Shown here piece by piece: positions 32,401 through 41,700 of a DNA stretch of 64,000 nucleotides. Origin of the DNA: Symsagittifera roscoffensis (Eukaryota > Xenacoelomorpha > Acoela > Convolutidae); assembly GCF_963678635.1 (NCBI RefSeq), contig NC_087067.1:24373547-24437546 (forward strand). The letters are read 5' to 3'. The first letter of the stretch is position 1. Each line of letters opens with the position of its first letter. The position numbers were made by a program, and so were the translations under genes. Below the pieces are notes generated by a model. That model ran no database searches and was not told the origin of the DNA. It saw only the letters and a program-made list of their open reading frames with translations.

Positions 32401-33890
32401 GCATACACAAATTTCAGTCCATCCGGGAGATATGCATATCCCGGAGACAACGCAAATACTACTCTCAATGTCACTTTGTTGAATGATCCCTCCTTTGTCG
32501 CGTCTACCACTTCACCCATTGACTCCAGGATGTCTTTTATCGCGGGCCATACTGCGTTTTCTGCTGTTGCAGGATCTCTGAGCCTGCTCAGAAAACCTCT
32601 ACTGTGTAGATGGTCATTGATGCCAGCAAACACAATCGTTATCGGGTTCATCTCTGTCTGCCTCTGTACCCCTATAGCCAATGACACTGATTGCAATAGG
32701 TCTAGGTCAACTGCGGCCAGCATTATGACGTCCGGCCAAAACAAAGACTTGGAGGTGTACACGAACTCTGAATTCGCTACTACCATGATTTTGGCCTTTC
32801 TCATCTCTGCTTTGTCGTAGGCGGCGAAGATGGTCTCATCTTTCTTTATCGCTGTCAATCCGCCATATCTCTGGGCATCACCATCTTGGTTCACTAGTTT
32901 TGGATACACTCTCTCCTTCACATGACCAGGTGGTGTCGTCAATTGCCTAAATATCTTCACGTGTTGTCCAATCGGCGCTCTCGCTGTCAGGAATCTTCCT
33001 GGCCTTTCTTCACGATTCCTCTCATCATGGTTCAATCTCACATCTTGCAACGGTCTTGCATTCACAGGTCCTATTGTGTTGTTGGAGGGCAGTCCCTCCA
33101 AGTCAGCAAACCTCAAGGCCGTCGTGGAGCTGAAATTTATGCTAGGGGCTATCAACCAGTCTACGCCGGTTATCGAGTACAATCTGCTGACGGATAGCGT
33201 CGCTCCATTCAGCATCCTCCTTGCATCTTCGATGAAGCTCACTCTCTGTAGGTCCAGCTTCATTAGTTCTTCTTTGTATATATGCCAAGGAGACGGTATG
33301 GATCGCGACCACATCAATGAGCCTCTGCTCGGTCTCTCCTCTCGACTGGTACTCGTCGTCTCCGATCTAGTGTCCGATCTGGATGTGCCTGCTACTTCCT
33401 CGATTGGTTGGTTGACAGGTCCTATCCTTTTCCTAGGATGGATTGTCCTCCTCATCGGTGCTTCTCCCAACCGATCTTGTACGTCTGTTCTTCGACCTGG
33501 TTCACTGGAGCTTTGTTGCCGGTAATTTATGGCGGCTGGGACCGTACCCAAGCGTGTTTCCAGGTTAGGAGGCACAAAGGTGGTGATCACCGTATCACTC
33601 ACCGTTCCCTCTTCCTTCAGCACTCCTGTGTCAAAGAGTTCTGCTTCCAGCTCATCCAACCGTTCTTGGAAGACCCGATTCAACCAAGCTTGTCCTTTGA
33701 CACTGTCGAAGTGGATGCCATCTGTGGTCAGTCTGGCTTGATCCATGGCTCTCAATTCATGTTCAATGTCCATGAGGATCATTCTTCCGGCATTTCTATT
33801 TGCTAGGTTTCTCAAGATGTTGTTCCATCTCATGACTCCCTCGTTGTGCCTTCTTCCTGATACTGTCAGGCTTCTTGTGTTCATTGGCAC
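26436..33890 (-). CDS. Second coding region of the giant element, large downstream part (unknown protein with SGNH-like domains)
   Basis: This is an open frame of about 2,484 codons in the same frame as 33924-35381, separated from it by one UAG. The first true AUG is at 33884 (the open frame starts with GTG). Residues 1-90 hold the end of an SGNH hydrolase: strand RMILMD, then DGIHF at 57-61 supplying the Asp-His pair. Residues ~365-600 look like a second SGNH fold with lost catalysis: KIMVVANSEF where GDS would be, VFAGINDHL like the GxND block, and GIDDDHRV like DGIH. Residues ~1050-1160 are acidic and low-complexity. Residues ~1490-2480 are mixed, with several Cys/His clusters near the end (CHC, CLHNSFC, CCKQ) but no family I know. 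No membrane anchor is seen. The stop is UGA. A 7.4-kb frame with no other stop shows recent selection. Role unknown; a structural or RNA-handling protein is possible. Confidence 0.9.
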   Translation of the reverse strand: MPMNTRSLTVSGRRHNEGVMRWNNILRNLANRNAGRMILMDIEHELRAMDQARLTTDGIHFDSVKGQAWLNRVFQERLDELEAELFDTGVLKEEGTVSDTVITTFVPPNLETRLGTVPAAINYRQQSSSEPGRRTDVQDRLGEAPMRRTIHPRKRIGPVNQPIEEVAGTSRSDTRSETTSTSREERPSRGSLMWSRSIPSPWHIYKEELMKLDLQRVSFIEDARRMLNGATLSVSRLYSITGVDWLIAPSINFSSTTALRFADLEGLPSNNTIGPVNARPLQDVRLNHDERNREERPGRFLTARAPIGQHVKIFRQLTTPPGHVKERVYPKLVNQDGDAQRYGGLTAIKKDETIFAAYDKAEMRKAKIMVVANSEFVYTSKSLFWPDVIMLAAVDLDLLQSVSLAIGVQRQTEMNPITIVFAGINDHLHSRGFLSRLRDPATAENAVWPAIKDILESMGEVVDATKEGSFNKVTLRVVFALSPGYAYLPDGLKFVYAMVALLSEGKYDVIISAPNRMIEMENLRPLKAELPAVWSDISNAMRGFKDHALHMLVLDEVLGLELSNFSRQLKLKPGIDDDHRVITAMSNDLWFRAMEVASEDTRRKNSLETRAHLEAMVLRTKPEANQWLHLNPRVAALGADAFQQGPVMITKIYAYLLKEVNLAENAGEKTAEFVNRMCQITLETFWTQEVKGQEGFERTDSMLEGLGAGWTASFLAKVYPKVSHYLIKEFLQAVVKVSIVELIALFVTFGAENFVKGPVILLTDGIQNLRLDGLLTLIAITHGNLGGLMKLARCPEQMKERVRNLDMKKSTDPWNKIRDLRHTLIQYLLQQNRFGTGEDETIEREEDVRRHVGGMPLLTDLSLAMRIDPLALIRGVTEFVTVIYGPAVTFAFPDVKVEAYRRSVLHLNLISAVDGSTLNWCELHALRELMSEDLLFAKISEPEMTVINFDDHFCDRMGEVERGHIEVFPKLWNLRPYDKTNGEMTRVPRLTAAYHKVREETKDWGDYKKLPEAIPEFPLIRRMLLGAVSVVQTPRLRAFETNERRVGNFSATMDPYFVGRNAAVLQYTRFAYTDQATRRRISNAATPKPEGFDEEWRGLGLAPMRMRGRTELPEASVILTSVRKEMKVAGILQTRIFLAPFGCEETKVVHGEEEDKSAGTLLIPRFQEEADDDKQGPSNSNGDKSEGDDGQGGNRQTEEPMQQDQAGGEDDRASTGGTSSLDFNIFSDLENNADTLETTEPADEGISTLEPPSAFEEMKRNLPESSSPGNTRNNDQRILMESPRRRRIEASARVPFLGTLPEEEWEVHHRDHESRTGCKLDRVAFMEEVWTVIQSYGTQSILKTGLNQPLMREVLDKLDECEGRLSELLIDSATDESEANSPIKMTPQDNEGEVVYLSRTRRGTMRSKMVIDKINAMKMKLGSRVMPRRIGKTKVDSEISMKAGNSAKRKRVEEVMDLGQGDYQLSGTDRILTDIAMVPPILMAGIKSTGYKSKRSDRTLTGATLEMEILSQCGESKMRDFKPSPMNHGKGSVAGQLTPVEYNRLTVSETVSIDEPTGGYMEMLEYRNSARGYVVALEDEKAMEGYLEMMLQGTTLKQKAYGTLASSDVEAETIEQLVSLPWKAVVLRYFEEEMRTTPRIHALVAVPYVRTELKLRLAWCMMGLTREEYDSEERKRSKEEKVFLMTNLRDLIVQEGAAVACAKRRDALCFIRFLIEQISVPALSTCVKMLKEGDERTKAMFLLAMLDMQQSKPMRVNMKEPEELEPMKKIDEIRRFSNKELRLTKESMGALPKSSEYCGPIKKKSYSYVSGIIGIAYNPFLSEDIRDCFFDYEQAVLLRFWTSRIVTTKSVNNPQAKLGLVLEEEVTAPSVPKTDKRVEFGLGFSDELLRTSLMAVWELMKPSWCPSPNADSILRATQDIQRELNADCNLRDLNIIYNVMITASKSNGEDRVELPGWGPEDWVKPGSCLAEVCGLEGHVCGSLDCVKTLEKQHKQLTVLFGNVVMKARTETELIADCHGGTDVNLVTALGFYSMFGSLESLLNLEQKHEMVTAISVEVFPGVLQIEQKYIGKWREAIETEMNIRHSETYCRPSGARYLVGSMLAPMCKSKYPVHFVAVDVKSTRTIVDQAFSVPKCVRLARMSEKSYELLCKIFSAVPERTKEELESILGKKFMGYVSGNFSDFEKQKQRGSTVTDYNAVDENDEIHRVMMEVEPLLEASGKRNWRSIMLTHDEFPCHCLLQTWWYPKRSNLVLIWDSGELLSMGLPDSSQPITIVIVGVMMAIRWLEAHVRENNRQEAPTREQLQKLDCLKDLDLFETMCKVLNIPMEVKKIWARKRLMPWFRANMTAWLYEYAKKHMSKHGRVYSEYQLDIGAGAFKRAFVTHRNAVTTAVKRISRTSERSGNEKAEMLKEDLERNVTLCLHNSFCRNRESNVDPLPCCKQRVEEQKCWRTASNSVRIVNDVLQDTETESAESVSQEEEMEH

Positions 33891-33923
33891 AGTGCAAACG
33901 GTCAGTACCGCGCAACTGAACTT

Positions 33924-33926
33924 CTA
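33924..33926 (-). other. In-frame UAG inside the SGNH domain
   Basis: On the - strand the frame reads CLFTTLW, TAG, KFSCAVLTV. The stop falls between block III and the strand before block V, so neither product would be a complete hydrolase without suppression or recoding. The following base is A (UAG A), not one of the classical leaky contexts. Confidence 0.9.
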
Positions 33927-35381
33927 CCAGAGAGTAGTAAACAAACACACCATCATTGCTTCCCACAGTGCTTCCTGCTCATCTGATCCTCTGGAGATGT
34001 CATTCGTCCCAACTAAGATCATCACATTGGGTATCTTCCCTGGATTCATCAGCTCCACCATGCGATATAATTGGGCAATCGTCGCGCCTCCAAAGGCCAT
34101 CACCGTGGTGACCCACGAGGTCCTCAAATTCGACAGCACTCTGACTAAGCTGTCTCCCAATATCAGGTGAGATGTCCCGAGTGGTGGTTGCTGCAGGTTC
34201 ACAGCCGGGCTCCAGGTAGCTCGATTGAAGCAGGCTCTCGGATCTGTCTCCGGAACTCCCGTGAAATTATACTTTAATTGATTATTCTTCTGCACGTCCA
34301 TTACTCGAGACACTTTCTTCGCTGGCATCTTCCTTACTTTTCTCTCTGTGATCTTCGAACTCCCCCTGAGTGGCGTCACGTCACTTATCCCTTGTCTGAT
34401 TATTGTCTGGGAGAGTTGTACTCTGCCCGTATCGTCAATCGTTCCATAGGGTGCAGTCACCCCGGAACCTGGTGCATTCTTGTTAGCGACCAATCGTCCA
34501 GCGGTCTCTATCAGTTTTCTCACTGTCTGTTCTACGACGGGATCACCCAAGGTGTCACTAGGATCCGGGATTGTTACTCGGTTCGTCTCTGCTGGAAGCC
34601 GTGTCTCCGTTGTTTGACTCATTTCTCGAGGTGTCAAGAGCTCCATCGGGGACTGCCCACGAGGAATATCCCTTGCAGGTATCACTTTCTCAATGGACGT
34701 CGTCAACGCCACCTGCTCCGATCGCTCTTTGTATTCCTGCCTTAAGCGTTCGATCTCTTGACCCTGCTTTTTGTTGCAGTCTTCAAACAACTTTCTCCAC
34801 ATGTCCCGGTCTTCCTCCATCGCCAGCATGGTCTTCGTCATATCGTTTAACTCCTTCTTCGTACTTCTCAACTGATCGTTCATCTCGTCCAGATCTTGTA
34901 TGGTTTGGTTCGTCTGAACCTTTTGTGTTACTTTCGCCCCTTTTGGTGGCACAGCTGCTCTCAGTGGTGAACCAGACGAGGTCGCCTCGCTGTTCATCTC
35001 CCGATGCATTCTCGTCAGCCCAGGTTTGGGCTTGGAGGGCATTGGCATCTCACCTGGTTGGTAAGTCCTAGAACTTCCCAACCCAGGCTCATTCGCCAAG
35101 TCACTCCCTGAGAGAGCCCCGTTTCTCCACCTCATCACTCTCATGTTCGGGCGGTCTAGTACTCCTCTTTCTCCATATGCTGCCATCAACAGGACTTCCG
35201 TGGGGCGGTCCCCACGGTTGTCGTGCCCCAAGATGTTAATCAGGGCGGTCAGCAACATGACCACCTCTGGGTCCTCCAGAGCGAAGTCTCGTTCGATCAG
35301 CCGACGATAGATCGCATCTACCATCGGTCCTACATATGCCTCTGCCAGGTCCATCAATTCATCCAGGTTGAAATTGTCCAT
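33924..35381 (-). CDS. Second coding region, N-terminal part: coiled coil plus first half of an SGNH hydrolase
   Basis: 485 codons from ATG at 35381 to UAG. Residues ~170-235 are a coiled coil (LDEMNDQLRSTKKELNDMTK and onward). Residues ~405-485 start an SGNH/GDSL esterase domain: LILGDSLVRVL (block I, nucleophile Ser ~411), AFGGATIAQL (block II Gly), ILVGTNDISR (block III Asn ~460). The domain is cut after its third block; the rest, with the catalytic Asp-His, continues in the same frame after the UAG. SGNH domains in retroelements are known mainly from CR1-type LINE ORF1, where they are thought to act as esterases on lipids or acetylated substrates. The start lies 406 nt after the pol stop, so it would need a separate transcript or internal initiation. 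Confidence 0.9.
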   Translation of the reverse strand: MDNFNLDELMDLAEAYVGPMVDAIYRRLIERDFALEDPEVVMLLTALINILGHDNRGDRPTEVLLMAAYGERGVLDRPNMRVMRWRNGALSGSDLANEPGLGSSRTYQPGEMPMPSKPKPGLTRMHREMNSEATSSGSPLRAAVPPKGAKVTQKVQTNQTIQDLDEMNDQLRSTKKELNDMTKTMLAMEEDRDMWRKLFEDCNKKQGQEIERLRQEYKERSEQVALTTSIEKVIPARDIPRGQSPMELLTPREMSQTTETRLPAETNRVTIPDPSDTLGDPVVEQTVRKLIETAGRLVANKNAPGSGVTAPYGTIDDTGRVQLSQTIIRQGISDVTPLRGSSKITERKVRKMPAKKVSRVMDVQKNNQLKYNFTGVPETDPRACFNRATWSPAVNLQQPPLGTSHLILGDSLVRVLSNLRTSWVTTVMAFGGATIAQLYRMVELMNPGKIPNVMILVGTNDISRGSDEQEALWEAMMVCLFTTLW

Positions 35382-35787
35382 ACTGTTCTTTCCAAGTTTG
35401 ATTTGATTTCGATTTCAAGTTTTGACTCAAGTGAGCAATTAAATGATCAATCAGGATCTAGAAAAGAAATCACGAATGTCACACTTGTCAATTTCACCTT
35501 AACATACATCGTTAAAATTTGCTTAAAGACAGTTCAGATAAAAAGATATTTATCCTAAAATTTATTAAAATCAATTGGTCTCTAAAATTTTGGAATTCGA
35601 CCTAAGATTGGACAGTCCAAACTTTGGATCTATTCCCAAGATCGTCTTTTAGTTTTTCATGGTCACTAACCCCTACTTGCCCATGATCTTAATAACCTAA
35701 CACATAACATTACATAACGTAACATAACACACATATCACATATTACATGCAGCTTGGTCTTTGGCCTAACACCCTCTCGCACATCAC
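35382..35787 (-). other. Spacer between the two coding regions
   Basis: 406 nt, AT-rich, with a short run of TAACATAAC-like repeats at about 35695-35745. The upstream frame ends in UGA and the downstream ATG is in another frame, so this is a real boundary. No promoter or splice acceptor could be assigned with confidence. Confidence 0.6.
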
Positions 35788-38700
35788 TCAGCCTATACTT
35801 AAGTAATATTTCTTATGTAGATACACTTGTATGCTCGTATCAGAGAATATCACGTGTACAAGCGCGTACAATTCCCGAGGATGCAGTCTTCCTCTATTTG
35901 GATCGTACACTGGAAGCGAAAGCTCCTTCACGTCCATTTCCACAAGGAAGTCCCTCAGCCTCGTCAAAGACAAGACTAGGTTTTCTGGGTCCACGTGCTG
36001 CTTCTCTGTCGCCCTCGTTACCAAGAAGCATAAGTACTTTCCCGGTATCTGCGACACCGCCGGGGGTAAGGCTGCTACGCCCCTTATCCCTGGTCTTTGC
36101 TTCCGAAGGAATTCCACGTTTTTATATTCCCTCTTAAAATCTGCCGCTAGCGCCGTCCTAAAACTCATGTCTGCGGTGATAGCTACCGCACATGTTCTGT
36201 TTGTGAGTATGAAATCACTGTCTGTTAGTATTATGTTACTAGAATATTCATTTGGTAAATTAAAATATGACTCAACTACCCTGCCTATGTCAGGTTTCTT
36301 AGGTTCTTCACCTGTTTCTGCTTCTAAGTTTCCTGTTTCTCTTGCTATTCTCAATTTTTTTATTATCAAGTTTTCAGTGTGGGTAAGTCCTACCCCCACT
36401 CCCCGGACAAAAATATCCATCGGCGTCCCCGTCGATCGCATACCGGGTATTAAGTCAAGATTAGAAGCTGGAATGAGAAGTTGTCCTTCCTGGGCAGCCC
36501 AGGAAGGATCATCTCGTTCGGTCTTAATGTATTTCGCGCTTTCGCGATCTACGTCTTGAATCGTAACGCTGGTCTTTTCAGGGTCTGATGTCATTTCATT
36601 CAGCCACTCTAAGACACGCAGGTTCGTCAGGTCTTGTTCATTTGACTGCTGTTGCTCATCGTCGAACTCCACCTCGGGTTTCGACCAGTCGTCAACCCAC
36701 TCATCGTTGTGATCATCGACTATGTCAATGTCCTGTGACACTGTTATTTCCTCTAAACCCACTACTTCCTCCACTATTTTCTTTAGATCTATCCTATCCA
36801 CTACAAAGTCGTCACCGTAAGGATTGTATTTCTTTCTTAGTCTCGTCCCGTCTTTCTGACGAGTCTGCATCGTGAACGGAAGATCTGGTTCCATGTTCTT
36901 GGGAACCTCTGTCTGTTCGGAATCCTGCCAATCTTCCTCTGCGTAGGGCAAGGTTTCATCGTCCGCTTCGATCTGTTCGTTTGGATCCAGGTCCAATGGT
37001 GTATCCGTACCTTCCTCTACGACTTCGTTTCCATCGTTCTTCTCCCTGGTGCCTTTTTCATTGACCTCACAAGCAGGATCCATCATTAGATAATCCCCTT
37101 CTTCCATGTCTGCAGGTATACACCAGTCTTCTGTCGATGGATTGTGTGGCTTGATGTTCTCGTAGTGGGCGGCTCGGCCAGTACTCAGTCTATAAAAGCG
37201 TCCCTCTTGGTGCACCTCTGTAATCATGAAGGGTCCCCTCCACTTCTTCAGAAGCTTTTTTGTCCCTTTCGGTGGTATAACGTTCTGAAATACCCATACG
37301 TAGTCTCCCACCGAGTAAGCCTTTGCACCAGCTGCTTTCTTGTCGAATCTTTTCCTCTGCCTTGCCTGTGCCTGCTGAGTGTTTCGTCTACACAAGTCGT
37401 TCAACTCCTGTTGGCGTCTGATCACATCCCTCACGTAGACCTGTGGGGATGTTTTCTTTCCCTCATACTCTGGGTAGAAGAATGTCAAAGGTAAAGACTT
37501 CTCGTGTCCCGTCAGCATCATGTGTGGACTGACTCCAGTGGTGGAGTGTTGCGTGCTATTATAAGCTCCCATCACCTGTGGAAGGTATCTGTCCCAATCG
37601 GTCATGTACCTGGAACAATATACCCTCAGCATCGACACTAACGTCCTATTCTGTCTTTCTACTAAGCCATTCGTCTGAGGGTGGTATGTCGTGGAGTGAG
37701 CCTGAGCGACTTGTGACCGTCTCATAAGCTCTTTCGTAAGCTCGCCTACGAAAGCCGTTCCATTGTCCGATTGAAACGTCATTGGACATCCGTGTCTTGC
37801 TATCCACGTATTGATCAGGTGGTCGCATGTCTCTTCCGCCGAGGCAGTTATGCAGGGCACGGCCTCTGCATACTTCGTGAAGTGATCTATCATGACCAAG
37901 ACTTGGTTGTAACCGCTGTCTGTCATGCATATCTTCTGGTGATCTATCTGCACCACCTCGTTGAATTCAGACGACTCAATTGATTGTAAAGGAAATCGCA
38001 ACTTCCTAGGATCCTTGACCTGTTGGCATGACAGACATGCTGTCACCCATTTCTCGCATGCCTTTTTCATCCCAGGCCACTCAAAGCGCTTCAGGATCCT
38101 CTGATACACTTTGTCGATCCCTTGATGGCCCATCTGATCATGCGACCTGAATAATAGTTCTGTCTGATAGAGTTGCGGCAACACTATCGCGTTATATTTG
38201 TATAAGACCTTGTCTTCTTCTCTTCTCCTGCAAGCCACGGTCCCGTCCTTGTTCAGATATAATCTCCCCTCCTTCTGCATGAAGTATTGTCTCAGGATCC
38301 TATAGCTGTCTTCTTCCAGGTCACCTTTGTCAGGTGCACCGTTTTCTATCCACCTTTTTAAGTTGCTTGTCATGCGATCATTTCTCTGCGCCCTTAGAAG
38401 GTCCGAGAGTCTGTATCTCGCCTTCAAGTACGTCTTCATGACTCTCATCTGACTGTTCAGCTCGTTGGGCTGATGTGTGTCCTCTTCCATCTTAACGCAC
38501 CAAATCTTCGCCAACGGTTGTGTTTCTTGTTGAAACGGCTGAAGATCAGTCCTGACTACCTCTTTCTGCGGCAACAGGCTTATCGAACGTTTCGATACCG
38601 CTATCGTTTCTAAGTCATCCGCTGCGTTGTCAAAGACTCTTTCGCTTGGTATTAGGTAGCGATCACTGTCAGGATCCTGGTACACCTCTCTGTCCAGGTT

Positions 38701-41700
38701 TCTCGCCCGAGTTTCCACTAGTAGCGTGTGTATCGCCAGTTCTGACAGTTCTGATCCCGAGGTCGAATCCCTGTCTGAATAGGTGTTCATTCTCGAGCTT
38801 TCTGACTTATCATCCGTCGAAGGTGTTGTGCTGGAGACTGCACGCTCCTCCAGATCATGTCCGTATTTCCTTCGCATCCATCTGAACTCCCCGGACAAAA
38901 CTTTGTTCTCTAGGTCCTGTTTCTCATCAGGAATTTTCTCGTCTATCTCGGACTCCCCGGACAAATTCACTTGTCCCGGGTGTTGATCTTGTGATTGCTG
39001 GTTTTTCTCCTCATCCTTCTCCCCGGACAAATAGTCTTGCAGCAGATTTTGTTCTACCTCTTCACCCTCTTTTTCCCGGTCTACAAAGGTGACGGTTTTC
39101 TTTCGCTTGCTGCTCCCCTGTTCTTTCCGTCCGTAAGAAGTACTGGTTAAAATCTCTTGGGGTATTGAGGATACTAGTTGCTGAACTATTGTCCTACAAT
39201 CCCTCTTGTTCTCTTCGTGCTGTTGTCTGGACGGCATGATCTTCACTTTCTTACTGACCGTTAGCGATGCCACTGCTGCTGTCCACTCGGGGTCATCTCT
39301 GGTCACTTCTCTTTCTAACAATCCACCCAGTATCCGCATCACTTGTGGTTTGACTTGCACAGTTTTATCCAATAATGAGAGGCTGTTTATATTCATGCGA
39401 GAGAGTTCTTGCTGGACCAGGTTCGAGCGCAGCAACAAATCTAAGGGGACTGGATCCTCCTTGGACAGGATCTTTATCTCAGCTGCTTTCTCTACAGGTA
39501 ACTCAGGATGCCCTGGAATTGGATGTCCAGACTTATCCAACCATCTCGTTAAGGGAAGCGCTTCATAAGTTTCTTTGTCCAGAAACGAGAATCCCTCCTT
39601 TACTTCCGCCTGATTGGCCTGCTTCTGCTCCAATCTTTCATAGAACTCAGTTTTCTTGCTGAGACTGTCAGCATTCTGATGTTTATCACGCATCCTATGT
39701 TCGATTATCATATGGTAGCCATCCAATCTTACTATCCATCTACCAATATAACTCTGATCCATCGAGTAGGTCTTCAACCAGGATAACGCTCTGTTGTCCA
39801 CGCGTAACTTGAAGGGAGCGCTCCCCAAGTATGCACGGTACTTTTCCACAAAGGTGACTACTGCAAACATTTCTGCTTTCGGTGCGCCATATTTCATCTC
39901 TGTGTCACTCAAGACCTTGCTGCCGTATGCAATGGGACGGAGAACCGTTCTTCCGTTCCATTCTTGCTCTTGATGCAAGATTCCTGAGATGGCCACCACC
40001 GATGCGTCTGTGTCGAGAACATACATGCCCTTTTCTGTAGGCATGCCCAGCACTGGCGCTTCGCACAGTTCCCGCTTTATGTTCTCGAAAGCAACTTGTG
40101 CCTCATCGTTCCATTCGAACTTCTTCCCTTTGTTGCGCATCAGCTTCTGCATCGGATACACCTTGTCCGCATATCCTTTAATGAATTCACGGTAGTAATT
40201 GGCAAACCCTAGGAAGCTCATGAGCTGTGTGTCCGTTCTAGGAGCTTTCCATGTCAGCACAGCCTCTACTGCTTCTGGATCTGGCCTCACACCATGCCGG
40301 TCCACCATTCTTCCCAGGTACTTGATCGAATCCCTAAGGATATCACATTTCGATGGTTTGCATTTCAAGCCTGCTCTTTTCATACATCCGAAGACCTCAT
40401 CGAGTCGATCAATGTGATCCTCCAGGGTTGGTGTCGCTATGACTACGTCATCCACGTAGCACATCAAGAGATTCCCGTACTTTTTGGTCACTCCTGTCAA
40501 AGCCTGAGCCATCAGCCTTTGAAAGGTTGCTGTTGCATTGCACAAGCCGAAGGGCATCCTCTTCCACTGGTACAACCCCAATTCGCACGCGAAACCGGTT
40601 TTTTCCCTATCCTTTTTCCGCAAAGGAACCTGCCAGAAGGCAGAACCTAAGTCCAATGTGGTGAAGAACTTTGCATCACCAAGTTTGGATAGGCTCTCGT
40701 CTATTCGCGGTATCGGGTACGCATCTTTAATCGTTACCGCGTTCAAGTAACGAAAGTCGCAACAAAATCTAAGCTGCCCCCCTTTCTTTTTCGCCATTAC
40801 TACTCCGCAAGCCCATGGTGATTTCGAGGGTTCTATCATGTCGTATTCAAGCAACATTTCTATTTCCGCTCGGCACGCTTCCGATTTATGTGGCGTCATT
40901 CGCCTTGCGCCTTCCCTATGGGGAACGGCGCCCTCTTCTAGTTCGATTTCGTGTTCGACGAAATTACAGCAACCGATGTCCGCCTTATGTTTTGAAAATA
41001 CTTCGGCGTTCCGATCTAGGAGGTCCCGCAATTTTTCAAAATCTCCCTCACCTATTTTTCCTTTTAAATGTTCTATTTCTGGCAAAACCGGTTTGTCAGA
41101 ATCTAGTTCATATGACGAGGGGCGTTCCGGAAAATTCGAGCAGCTTGATAAGCCGTCGTCCGTTTCGGATTTCATTGAAAACAATTTACGAATAGATTTT
41201 AATTCATTAATTCTCTTTAAGATTTTATCTTTATTTGCATGATAAGGACAGTCTTTCACACTATATTTCTTCAAGTTTTGTGTCTCTTCATAGTCGGTCC
41301 TCATCGGCAATGCGTAACCAAGCTTCTTTCCACGCTGGATTGAAACCGTGGTGTCCAGTGTGTTCAACAACACACTGACACACAGTCCGTTTCGCGTTAC
41401 CGAGAAGCTCCGGCCTAAAATCACCGAACTCTGACTATTTGGATTCGGTACTAAGTAAACCTGTTTGCTATCACTTAACGAATTTAAATTTCTCATTCTA
41501 AAAATTGCTACTACAGCTTGTCCTGGTTGTAACTTTACTTTTCTATCCAAAAAAACTGGTACCTTATTTTCATCTGTTATTATCCTATTAATTGGTCTCT
41601 TAACATACTTTCGGTCCGGGTTTCTAATCCGTATTAGACCGTTGTTCAAGTCAATCATCACGTCAAAGTTCCTGACAAAATCTCTGCCCAAGATGAATTG

